From Anaerolineae bacterium (GTDB lineage: Bacteria > Chloroflexota > Anaerolineae > J102), in the NCBI GenBank assembly GCA_015485435.1, contig WFTO01000222.1, forward strand, positions 1-36,882: DNA of 36,882 nucleotides. The letters are read 5' to 3'. The position numbers and the translations under genes are program-made. The notes under the pieces are model-generated. The model made no database searches. It was given only the letters and a program-made list of their open reading frames with translations, and was not told the origin of the DNA. Positions 18,953 through 27,803 of the stretch are shown here, one piece after another. Within the stretch, counting starts at the first letter, position 1; each line of letters opens with the position of its first letter.

Positions 18953-19698
18953 GGTTGCGCCAGCTCCTTTTTCAGCTCTTCTTCGGTCCAGGGAACGGGT
19001 TCGCCGTTGACCTTGGCCTGAAGATAATCACTCAGACCGATGTAAAAAACCCGAGGATCGGTGCCCATTTCTGGTTTAAGCACCTGTGTGGCATGTTCTT
19101 TCAACAGTTGATTGATCTCGCTATTGGGATCGTTAAGATCGCCAAAAATGCGAGCTCCACCCACACAGGTCTCCACACAGGCGGGCAGCAAACCCGCCTC
19201 AGTGCGATGCACGCAGAATGTGCATTTGTCTGCCGTGTGGGTTTCAGGGTTGATGTAACGAGCATCGTATGGGCAGGCCTGCACACAATAAGCGCACCCG
19301 ATACAAACTTCGTTGTCCACCACCACTATGCCATCGCCACGTTTGTATGTGGCCTGCGTGGGACACACCTCCACGCAGGGGGGATTTTCGCAATGGTTGC
19401 ATAGGCGGGGCAGGGTGGCGCGACGGGCCGTATCGCCAAAATCGATCTCGTAGGTGGAAACGATTGTGCGATGGTAGCCCAGGGGCACATCATTTTCCAT
19501 GGAGCAAGCGACGCTGCACGCTTGGCAACCGATACACTTGCGCAGATCGATCAGCATGCCCCAACGGTGGCTGCTTTCACTGGGTTCATCAGGGTTGGCC
19601 GCCATCGCCTCCTGTTTTGGAACCATGACGGCCGTTGTCGCGGCAACAGCAGCCCCGCCTACCATGAATTTAAGAAATTCGCGGCGGTCTGTCTTCAT
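18949..19698 (-). CDS. ttrB: TtrB-like 4Fe-4S ferredoxin subunit (Tat-exported)
   Basis: Tat signal DRREFLK; four Cys clusters CIGCQACSVAC, CNHCENPPCVEVCP, CIGCAYCVQACPYDARY, CTFCVHRTEAGLLPACVETC. Confidence 0.9.
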   Translation of the reverse strand: MKTDRREFLKFMVGGAAVAATTAVMVPKQEAMAANPDEPSESSHRWGMLIDLRKCIGCQACSVACSMENDVPLGYHRTIVSTYEIDFGDTARRATLPRLCNHCENPPCVEVCPTQATYKRGDGIVVVDNEVCIGCAYCVQACPYDARYINPETHTADKCTFCVHRTEAGLLPACVETCVGGARIFGDLNDPNSEINQLLKEHATQVLKPEMGTDPRVFYIGLSDYLQAKVNGEPVPWTEEELKKELAQP

Positions 19699-19725
19699 AC
19701 AACTCCTCCTGAAAAGATGGAAACA

Positions 19726-19793
19726 AGAACTATTGCTCCACCTATTGTAAGATTTCCCACTATCAGAACTCTAAATATTCCCCCTCAAGTTCT
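19726..19793 (-). promoter_or_regulatory. Candidate ttr promoter/operator region
   Basis: AGAACT at 19726-19731 and 19765-19770, inverted copy AGTTCT at 19788-19793; minus-strand TACAAT (19749-19744) as possible -10 without a good -35. Confidence 0.45.
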
Positions 19794-19823
19794 AAAAATT
19801 TTCTATAAAATTCAGATTGTTGG

Positions 19824-20516
19824 CTATTCGCAACGCAAGCTGTATCCCACGCCCGGATAAGTGACGATCTCTGCATCCTTGGCGTGAGCCAACTTTTGCC
19901 GTAGTCGACCAATATAAATATGCAAATATTGATTGTTGCCCCGATACTCATCCCCCCACACACCAGCGAGCAGATAATCGTAGGTGAGCACCCGGTTCTT
20001 ATGGCGTAGCAACAACGTCAGCAGGTTGAATTCGGTGGGGGTTAGGCGGATTTCTTCATGTCCAATCCAACCCTGATGTGAGGCGACATCCACCGTCACG
20101 TCGCCCGCGCGCAACGGCACATCGGGCGGGGATGCGGTCGCACTCGACGCCCGGCGCAAGACGGCGCGCACGCGGGCCAGCAGCTCCTGCAGCCCGAATG
20201 GTTTGGTCAAATAGTCATCTACGCCGCTATCTAGCAATTCGACTTTTTTGGCTTCATCGCTCAGTGCGCTGAGAACGATGATGGGGGTGTGGCTCGATCG
20301 CCGCACAGCAGCCACAACCTGGGCGCCATCCACTTTGGGCATCATCAGATCAAGGATAATCAAATCAGGCGTTTCAGAGGCCAGCATATCCAGAGCGGCC
20401 TGACCGTCGCGAGCAATGAGCACGTCGTATCCCCGCGCTTTGAGGTTGACTGACACGAATTTAATGACGCTGGGATCGTCATCAACAAGGAGGATGCGGG
20501 TTTTGGCGGCTGTCAT
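19824..20516 (-). CDS. OmpR/PhoB-family response regulator
   Basis: Receiver RILLVDDDPSVIKFVSVNL...DLIILDLMMPKVDG...YLTKPFGLQELLARVRAVLRR and winged-helix LTPTEFNLLTLLLRHKNRVLTYDYLLAGVWGDEY...YIGRLRQKL. Start set at MTAAKTRI. Confidence 0.95.
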   Translation of the reverse strand: MTAAKTRILLVDDDPSVIKFVSVNLKARGYDVLIARDGQAALDMLASETPDLIILDLMMPKVDGAQVVAAVRRSSHTPIIVLSALSDEAKKVELLDSGVDDYLTKPFGLQELLARVRAVLRRASSATASPPDVPLRAGDVTVDVASHQGWIGHEEIRLTPTEFNLLTLLLRHKNRVLTYDYLLAGVWGDEYRGNNQYLHIYIGRLRQKLAHAKDAEIVTYPGVGYSLRCE

Positions 20517-20565
20517 ACAGACGTTTTTGAAAGAAATGGATGGAAGGATGGCAACGTGATGCGTT

Positions 20566-22380
20566 TCAATGGATGCAAGGCAGTGTAAAATGAATGGTCG
20601 AACCTTCCCCAATCTGACTTTCGGCCCAAATGCGGCCGCCATGCGCTTGAACCAGCCCCTTACAAATGGCCAGCCCAAGCCCTGTTCCCGAGGTTTCGGG
20701 ATGATCGCCGCGATAGAAACGTTCGAAGAGATGAGGCAGCGCCTCAGGGGGAATGCCTGGGCCTTTGTCGTGAATATCGACCTGAATCATGTCATCCACT
20801 TTGTGAGCCGTGATGGTGATGGGGGCGCCTTCGGGCGTGTATTTGGTGATATTCTCGATGAGATTGCGCAGGATGTCAATGATCCGCTCTCGATCGCCGT
20901 CGATGGGAGGGAGATCATCAGGGATATCGACGTGCACCGGGCGTTCTCCTAACAAAGGTTGCATGCGTTCCAATGTCACCGAGACGAGGTGATGCAGGCT
21001 ACACGGGCCCCGTTGCAGGCGAAGGGTGCCCGCCTCCAGTTGCGCCATATCAAGCAACTGGTTCACCAGATCGCGTAGCTTATCCGCCTCTTCCACAATG
21101 GTCCGCAGAAAATCTTGTTGGGTGTCCTTGTCCCACGTCACATCTTCCAAAAGCAACGTTTCGGCAAATCCCTTGATGGAGGTGAGGGGTGTGCGCAATT
21201 CGTGGGAAACGGTCGCCAAAAATGCACTTTTCAACCGGTCCGCTTCCTGAGCTTGCTCCAGAGCGACCTGCAACTTTTCCGTACGCACCGCGACGAGGCC
21301 TTCCAATCCGCTGGCATACTGTTGCAACTCGGCAACCATTTGGTTGAATGCTCGGGCCAATTGGCCGATCTCATCCTGACGCTGAATGGCGCTCCGTCGA
21401 GAGAGATCGCCCTGGCCCACTGCGATGGCATCTTCGGAGAGTAGCGTGATGGGATGGGTGACGCTACGGGCGATGAACCATCCCGGAATGGCGCTGGCAG
21501 TCATGGCCAACATCACCCCCAAAAGCAGCCAGTAGAAAAGTGTGCGCACCGGCGCCAGGGCCTCGGACGCCGGCTGCTCCACCACCACCCACCATCCCAA
21601 TGCAGGAATGGCCTGGGCATTGCCCATCACGGGACGGTTCCAGGCGTCTCGATAGCGCGAGGGTAAGGGGGCGCCAGAGCGCAATGCCTGCATGAGAGGA
21701 GCCTCATCGATCCGCGTTTCGGCCAGTACAAGACTGTAATCGGGGTGGGCGAGTAGACGCCCAGAGGCATCAATAATATACATGACGCCCCCTTTTCCCA
21801 CCCGAAACGCGGTGACTTGATCCCACAATCCCCGCAGGCTTATGACGGCCATGAAATAGTGCTTAGGGCGTTGGCCGTATGGATCGCGACATGGCACGAA
21901 CACCGTCAGCAGTGGGGCGCCATTGGCAGAAAGTTGGACGGGCCCCCAGCTTACATCGCCATTCTTCGCTTTTAAAAACGCTTCATTGCCCGACAGATTC
22001 CGTAAATCCTCAGACGTAATAAGACGAATGCGAGAGACCCGGTTCATCTCCCGACCAGTTGCATCTAACAGGCTGATTTCTTGCGCCAAGGGGGCTTGAT
22101 GTATCAGGTGGCGTAAAATGCGATCTCGTTCAGCAGGCGAAACGCGACTCCAATCGGTGATTTCTGCGGAAGCCTGCAACAAAGAGACCACGTGCGTCAG
22201 CCTGGTTTCAATAAGAAGGGCCGCTCGTTTGGTCATTTCGCGCTGTGCAGCGCTGGCCGCCTGAACTTGCTGGGTGTAAAGGGTGTACAGGGAAAAACCG
22301 GCCAGCGCCAACATGGGCAGCAACGCGGCTAAGGCAGCCTGCACGATCATCCGAGTCTCTAGCCGTCGCCAGCGACTCAC
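20566..22380 (-). CDS. Sensor histidine kinase (N-terminal TM, dCache-like sensor, HAMP, HisKA, HATPase)
   Basis: GTG start; H-box FLATVSHELRTPLTSIKGF, N-box DILRNLIENITKYTPEGA, DKGPGIPPEALPHLFERFYR, TSGTGLGLAICKGLVQAHGG; extracytoplasmic ~240 aa between two TM helices. Confidence 0.95.
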   Translation of the reverse strand: MSRWRRLETRMIVQAALAALLPMLALAGFSLYTLYTQQVQAASAAQREMTKRAALLIETRLTHVVSLLQASAEITDWSRVSPAERDRILRHLIHQAPLAQEISLLDATGREMNRVSRIRLITSEDLRNLSGNEAFLKAKNGDVSWGPVQLSANGAPLLTVFVPCRDPYGQRPKHYFMAVISLRGLWDQVTAFRVGKGGVMYIIDASGRLLAHPDYSLVLAETRIDEAPLMQALRSGAPLPSRYRDAWNRPVMGNAQAIPALGWWVVVEQPASEALAPVRTLFYWLLLGVMLAMTASAIPGWFIARSVTHPITLLSEDAIAVGQGDLSRRSAIQRQDEIGQLARAFNQMVAELQQYASGLEGLVAVRTEKLQVALEQAQEADRLKSAFLATVSHELRTPLTSIKGFAETLLLEDVTWDKDTQQDFLRTIVEEADKLRDLVNQLLDMAQLEAGTLRLQRGPCSLHHLVSVTLERMQPLLGERPVHVDIPDDLPPIDGDRERIIDILRNLIENITKYTPEGAPITITAHKVDDMIQVDIHDKGPGIPPEALPHLFERFYRGDHPETSGTGLGLAICKGLVQAHGGRIWAESQIGEGSTIHFTLPCIH

Positions 22381-23381
22381 GGCGTCTCCTCCGGGAAGAA
22401 CTGGTCCCCCAGTCGCACTGTATCCTCATCGAGATGAAGTCCCATCTCGCGGGCGGTTTGCATATTGATGCTAAATTCGGGTGTGTCAGGAAATTCCACG
22501 GGGATATCTCCCGCCGGAACGCCACTGAGCGCTTTGTCAACCAAACGCGCAGCCTGATACCCCATGCTTTGGAAAGAGGCGCCATACGCGGCCAGTCCTC
22601 CTGCGGCTACAATGTCTTGATTGAGGCCCATAATGGGAATACGCGCTCGTGATGCAGCGGGCAGCAGTACGGTGGGCAAGGCGTTCTCTAGAGTGTAGCA
22701 AGGAGTGACGAGGATGGCGTCGGCCATGCCCGGTTGTAGTGCATTGGCAAAGCGTTCCAGCGATGCCTCACCATCCACGGGCTGAGGGATCAGGGTGAGA
22801 TTTAGTCGTGTGGCTGCCCATTGCGCTTCCCTCAATGCAGCCAGGCTTGGCGTGATATTGGGACTGTACAACACCAACACGCGTTGCGTTGCAGGCAACA
22901 ACAAGGTCAAAAATTCCAACCGCTTGCTGGTGATCTCGATGTAGCCATTGTCAACGCCGGTCATGTTGTGACCTGGATGCTGGAAACTTTCCACTACACC
23001 CCAGTCTACGGTCGCGGCCACGCCGATGAATACGATGGGTGGGCCATCATTCGTTGCCAGCTTTTTGGCTGTTTGCGTCTCCACCCCACCGAGTGTAACG
23101 AGGACATCGGGATGCTGCATTAGAGCCTGTTGCGTTAGATCGGGTAAGCGGTCCCCTTGATTTTCGGCGTTGAATATCGTCACAATCAGATTTTCGCCTG
23201 GTCGGTACCCGCGATCGGCCAGTCCCTTTTCCAAACTCTCCGCCTTAACCAATCGCGATTGCCCTGAAGCGATCACAGCAAGATGGTAAACGGCGGAGGA
23301 TGACGTGGCGGATTGGGTGCATCCAGAGAAAAGGAATGTCGCCAACGTGACAAGCGCAACAAGAAAATAGCGAAATGTCAT
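22377..23381 (-). CDS. ABC_sub_bind (TrpX-like) substrate-binding lipoprotein, no associated permease or ATPase
   Basis: Lipobox LFSGC; LEKGLADRGYRPGENLIVTIFNAENQGDRLPDLTQQALMQHPDVLVTLGGVETQTAKKL..PPIVFIGVAATVDWGVV resembles PF04392 family; 4-nt GTGA overlap with the kinase gene. Confidence 0.88.
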   Translation of the reverse strand: MTFRYFLVALVTLATFLFSGCTQSATSSSAVYHLAVIASGQSRLVKAESLEKGLADRGYRPGENLIVTIFNAENQGDRLPDLTQQALMQHPDVLVTLGGVETQTAKKLATNDGPPIVFIGVAATVDWGVVESFQHPGHNMTGVDNGYIEITSKRLEFLTLLLPATQRVLVLYSPNITPSLAALREAQWAATRLNLTLIPQPVDGEASLERFANALQPGMADAILVTPCYTLENALPTVLLPAASRARIPIMGLNQDIVAAGGLAAYGASFQSMGYQAARLVDKALSGVPAGDIPVEFPDTPEFSINMQTAREMGLHLDEDTVRLGDQFFPEETP

Positions 23382-23999
23382 GAAACGAAAGCATCCATTC
23401 AGATGAGAAGGATGATGATTTATTTTAGCGCATATAGCACACCAAGACTATTTTTCCATGATCAAAACCAAATGGATAGCAGCGCGCAGGGGACGCAGAG
23501 GGCATTACGCCCAACATTCCACAGTCAGAAACATTCCGGGATGCGAGGACCTCAGCGAATTTCAGACATACCGCCTGCTGCGATGCGATCCACGTTTTTG
23601 ATGGCAGAAATTCTGAAAATCCTTCGCAGCAAGGCATGATGCCTGAAAAAACCGTGATATCTCCTCGGCAATATCTCAACGGAGCGAAGTGCAGAGGGCG
23701 ATGTGCAACAGGGAAGTAATGGACGTTGCTGATGACGTATATGGCGCTGCAGCTGACAGCGTATGGGCTAGTCTGGTTGATTGCAGAGCACAGAAGCGCC
23801 CATTGAGGATCATGGGACATTTGTACCAGTTGCGAGGGGTGATTTGTCTTAGAAAAAATAAGCCCCATTACTCACGACAGCGCATCATCACGCTGCTAAG
23901 ATGAACCTATGGGGATTGACGTCGCATGGACGCTGTCTATGTTCGCGGCAATCCTCCCAATCGCCATTTTTTCAAATGCTTTACCCTACGAGGAGGTTG

Positions 24000-25709
24000 A
24001 TGATGAACACATGGACGCGTCAGCGTTTTGTTTTGCTTGGAATTATCGCCCTGGCAGTTGTGATGTTGGCCGCTTGCGGAGGATCATCGACGCCAGCACC
24101 AGCCGAGCCCACCCAAGCGCCGCCACAAGCAACGAAGGCAGAAGCGCCGGCAGCTACACAGGTTCCAACAGAGGCCTCTGCGGCAAAGAGCCCTGTCGCG
24201 TTGCGGGTGACGTTCGCCTGGCCAACCTACATCGATCCCGCGGTGGGCAACGACTTTTCCAGCTCTGCGGCTCTGGTCAACCTATATGACTCATTGGTCT
24301 TTCCTGCCAAAGATGGCGGCGTCATTCCCTGGCTGGCGGAATCCTGGGACACCTCGGAGGATGGCCTGACCTGGACATTTAAATTGCGGCAAGGCGTGAA
24401 GTTTCATGATGGAAGTGAACTGACCGCGAGCGATGTCGTCTATAGCATGAAGCGATTGCAAACGATCGGCGAAGGCTATGCCTATATGTTCGAAAACGTC
24501 GCCGATGTGTCCGCCCCCGATGACCAGACCGTAGTCTTTACCCTGTCGAAACCTAGTGGTCTGTTCCTCTTGAGTCTGGTGCGACTTTACGTCTTAAATG
24601 AGGACCTTGTCAAAGCCAATACCGCTAAGAAGGGTTCATATGGTGAAAATGGCGATTACGGCAAAGATTGGTTGTTGACTCATGACGCCGGTTCAGGTCC
24701 TTACATGGTCAAAGAATTCCCTCTTGAAGAATATTTGCTTATGGAAAAGAACGATGATTGGTGGGGAGATTTCGTAGAGAATGCGCCAGATGAAGTGCGG
24801 TTTATCGCCGCCACCGAGACCGCAACCGTGCGCACCTTAATGGCCGACCGTCGTCTGGAGATCAGCGATCAATGGCAGACCGTGCAGGCATTGAAATCGT
24901 TGGATGCCATTGACGGCATTTCTGTGGCTGCCATCCCTACGATGACGGAATTTTATTTCATGATTAATACCAAAATCCCCCCCACAGATGATGTCCACTG
25001 CCGTCGCGCCATGTCCTACGCCTTCGATTACGCCACCGCTGTGAGCCTGGAATGGGAGGGCACGAAACAGTCTCAAGGCCCAGTCCCCGCCACCCTGGCC
25101 GGCCACAATCCTGATGTGTTCGTCTTCCCCCATGATGTGGACAAGGCAAAAGAGGAATTGGCCCAGTGCAAATATGCCGACGAGCTCGACCAATATCCGG
25201 TGGAAATTCACTGGATCTCCGAAGTGCCCGATGAAGAAAAGTTTGCCTTGCTTTTCCAGTCGAACATGGCGGATATTGGCATGCCGGTCAAAGTCGTTTC
25301 CACGCCCTGGCTGAGCGTGGTGGAGAACATGAGCAAACTGGAAACCAGCCCCCACATTGTGACCATTTACGTGGGCGCAGATCTGCCCGACGCCGGAGTG
25401 ATGCTGAATCAGCGATACAGCTCCGCCACCGCCGATCAATGGCTCCAGAACGAATGGCTGCTGGACAAGGACTTCGACGCCCGGATCGCGGACGCCCTCG
25501 CCACCGTGGATCAGAACGAACGATACGCCAAATATTACGAATTGCAGGATTACATCGTAGATCTGGCCCCTTCCCTGTTCGTCTATGACCAGGTGGAAAA
25601 GCACGCGGTGCAGGATTACGTGGATTGGCCTGCAATGAAAGGAGAAATGAGCCCGATGCAGGGGTATTACTTCTTTGCTCCGCAAATTGGTGTGAACCCA
25701 ACGCAGTAA
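24000..25709 (+). CDS. ABC transporter substrate-binding lipoprotein, peptide/nickel type (SBP_bac_5)
   Basis: Lipobox LAACGG; LAESWDTSEDGLTWTFKLRQGVKFHDGSELTASDVVYSMKRL; strong Shine-Dalgarno GAGGAGG. Confidence 0.94.
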   Translation: MMNTWTRQRFVLLGIIALAVVMLAACGGSSTPAPAEPTQAPPQATKAEAPAATQVPTEASAAKSPVALRVTFAWPTYIDPAVGNDFSSSAALVNLYDSLVFPAKDGGVIPWLAESWDTSEDGLTWTFKLRQGVKFHDGSELTASDVVYSMKRLQTIGEGYAYMFENVADVSAPDDQTVVFTLSKPSGLFLLSLVRLYVLNEDLVKANTAKKGSYGENGDYGKDWLLTHDAGSGPYMVKEFPLEEYLLMEKNDDWWGDFVENAPDEVRFIAATETATVRTLMADRRLEISDQWQTVQALKSLDAIDGISVAAIPTMTEFYFMINTKIPPTDDVHCRRAMSYAFDYATAVSLEWEGTKQSQGPVPATLAGHNPDVFVFPHDVDKAKEELAQCKYADELDQYPVEIHWISEVPDEEKFALLFQSNMADIGMPVKVVSTPWLSVVENMSKLETSPHIVTIYVGADLPDAGVMLNQRYSSATADQWLQNEWLLDKDFDARIADALATVDQNERYAKYYELQDYIVDLAPSLFVYDQVEKHAVQDYVDWPAMKGEMSPMQGYYFFAPQIGVNPTQ

Positions 25710-25734
25710 GGGAAGGCTCCCTCATTTCAAGCAT

Positions 25735-25788
25735 CTGGTGCATCGCATCCTGTGCGGTCCTCACCCCTACATGGGTGCGATGCACCAG
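25735..25788 (+). repeat. Long stem-loop between SBP and permease genes
   Basis: Perfect 13-bp inverted repeat CTGGTGCATCGCA (25735-25747) / TGCGATGCACCAG (25776-25788), extendable inward to about 16 bp with one T-G pair; no T-tract follows. Confidence 0.8.
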
Positions 25789-25820
25789 CCAGATTCAGAT
25801 CGTCTTACGGGACTTTCTTT

Positions 25821-26849
25821 ATGAAACTTCTGCCTTTTATCGGCAAACGGGCTTTTCATGCCATTTTCGTATTGCTCGGCCTGTCGATCGTCATCTTCGT
25901 GATCGCACGGGTGATGCCTGGCGATCCCGCTCGGGTTGCTGTGGGAGCTCACGCACCCGATTGGGTCGTGCAGGATATCCGGGAGCAGATGCACCTTGAT
26001 GAACCATTGGTCGTGCAGTATTTCTACTGGCTGCGAGATGCGTTGCATGGCGATTTCGGCGTTTCCCTGGTGACGCGACGAGATGTTGCCCAAGATATTA
26101 TCGAATTTTTCCCAGCCTCCTTGGAGCTCGCACTCTTTGCCCTGCTGATATCCGCCGGGTTGGGCATCACCTTAGGCACGCTCTCGGCCTGGCACAAAGA
26201 CAAATTCGTCGATAATCTCGTGCGGGTGCTTTCCTACATGGGAGTGGTCACGCCTTCCTTTGTCTTCGCCATCCTGTTTCTGCTGCTTTTCGGTTATCTG
26301 CTGCACTGGTTTCCAACCCTGGGGCGTTTGAGTGAAGATGTGGCCCGACCTCCCACCGTAACCGGTTTTATGACGGTGGATTCTCTGTTAGCGGGCGATA
26401 TGGTCGCCTTTTGGGATGCGTTGAAGCATTTGGTGTTGCCTGCCTTGGCCCTGGCCATGGGTTCCATGGCTCAGGAGGCGCGCATCACCCGCGCCAGCAT
26501 GTCGGAAAATCTGAACAAGGATTACATCGCGGCCAGCCGGGCCTTCGGCATTCCAGAACGGTATGTTATGGGACGATTTCTACTCAAGCCATCGCTGATC
26601 CCCACCATTTCCATCATCGGTCTGGATTTTGCCGCCAACTTCAGCAACGCGTTTTTGGTGGAACTCATTTTCGTGTGGCCCGGGCTTTCTCGTTACGGCA
26701 TGAACGCGATCCTTCGCAAGGATTTGAACGCCATTTCCGCGGTCATCCTGGTGTTGGGCGTCGTGTTCATTATCGTGAACATCATCGTCGATATCACCGT
26801 CGCCAAACTCGATCCTCGCATTGGTTTACGCTCCGCCCGAAGTGAATAA
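25821..26849 (+). CDS. Peptide ABC transporter permease, DppB family
   Basis: MKLLPFIGKRAFHAIFVLLGLSIVIFVIARVMPGDPAR; EAA loop region ASRAFGIPERYVMGRFLLKPSLIP. Confidence 0.95.
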   Translation: MKLLPFIGKRAFHAIFVLLGLSIVIFVIARVMPGDPARVAVGAHAPDWVVQDIREQMHLDEPLVVQYFYWLRDALHGDFGVSLVTRRDVAQDIIEFFPASLELALFALLISAGLGITLGTLSAWHKDKFVDNLVRVLSYMGVVTPSFVFAILFLLLFGYLLHWFPTLGRLSEDVARPPTVTGFMTVDSLLAGDMVAFWDALKHLVLPALALAMGSMAQEARITRASMSENLNKDYIAASRAFGIPERYVMGRFLLKPSLIPTISIIGLDFAANFSNAFLVELIFVWPGLSRYGMNAILRKDLNAISAVILVLGVVFIIVNIIVDITVAKLDPRIGLRSARSE

Positions 26850-26875
26850 CGCTTCATCCCGATACAACTAGGCTC

Positions 26876-27802
26876 ATGACCCAACAGACGAACCTCTCGT
26901 TTTCTGGTTTGAACGCCCAACAAATCAAACAGCTCGAACGTGAAAGTCGCCGCGAGCATTGGGGACGGGCGTGGTACAAATTTTCCCGGAACTCCCTTTC
27001 CATCGTGGGTGCGGTCACCATTTTGATCATTGTGTTTCTGGCTATTTTCGCCCCCTATGTCACGCCTTATCCCGATCATGCCACCAAACCCTTCACCGAC
27101 TTCGCCAACGCCAGCCAGCCGCCAAGCCTGGAACATCTCTTTGGCACCGACGAGATCGGTCGGGACATTTTCAGCCGCACCATTTTCGGATTTCGGTTCT
27201 CCCTCAGCATGGGCGTCATCGTCCTCTCGCTGGTGGTGCCGGTGGGCGTGCTGCTGGGACTGATTGCCGGTTACTACCAGGGAACGCGCATCGACAGCAT
27301 CATCATGCGCACCACCGATATTTTCCTTTCGGTGCCCTCCCTGATTCTTGCCCTGGCCATTGCTTCGGTGCTGGAGCCCAATCTCTCTCACTCGATGATC
27401 GCCATTTCGTTGATGTGGTGGCCCTGGTACACGCGCCTTGTCTATGGCCAGACCACCGCGCTGCGCAACGAATTTTTCGTCAGCTCCGCAGAGGTCACAG
27501 GCGCCAGTACGGCTCATATTCTTTTCCGCGAGATCCTGCCTAACATCCTTTCGTCCATCTTTACCAAGATGAGCCTGGACATGGGATGGGTGATCATCAT
27601 CGGCGCATCGTTGAGCTTTGTGGGCCTGGGCGTGCAGCCTCCCAAGCCAGGCCTGGGCACCATGGTGGCCAGCGGCGCCAAATACCTGCCCGATCAGTGG
27701 TGGATTTCCCTCTTCCCCGCTCTGGCTATCGTGGTCATCGTGCTGGGTTTCAACCTGTTGGGCGATGGTCTGCGCGACCTCTTCGCCGCGGAGGAAGTGT
27801 GA
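26876..27802 (+). CDS. Peptide ABC transporter permease, DppC family
   Basis: LEHLFGTDEIGRDIFSRTIFGFRFSLSMG...; EVTGASTAHILFREILPNILSSI. Confidence 0.95.
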   Translation: MTQQTNLSFSGLNAQQIKQLERESRREHWGRAWYKFSRNSLSIVGAVTILIIVFLAIFAPYVTPYPDHATKPFTDFANASQPPSLEHLFGTDEIGRDIFSRTIFGFRFSLSMGVIVLSLVVPVGVLLGLIAGYYQGTRIDSIIMRTTDIFLSVPSLILALAIASVLEPNLSHSMIAISLMWWPWYTRLVYGQTTALRNEFFVSSAEVTGASTAHILFREILPNILSSIFTKMSLDMGWVIIIGASLSFVGLGVQPPKPGLGTMVASGAKYLPDQWWISLFPALAIVVIVLGFNLLGDGLRDLFAAEEV

Positions 27803-27803
27803 C

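Noticed and set aside
24837-25685. 282-aa minus-strand ORF
   Set aside because: Antisense to the SBP gene; composition typical of a reverse-frame shadow.
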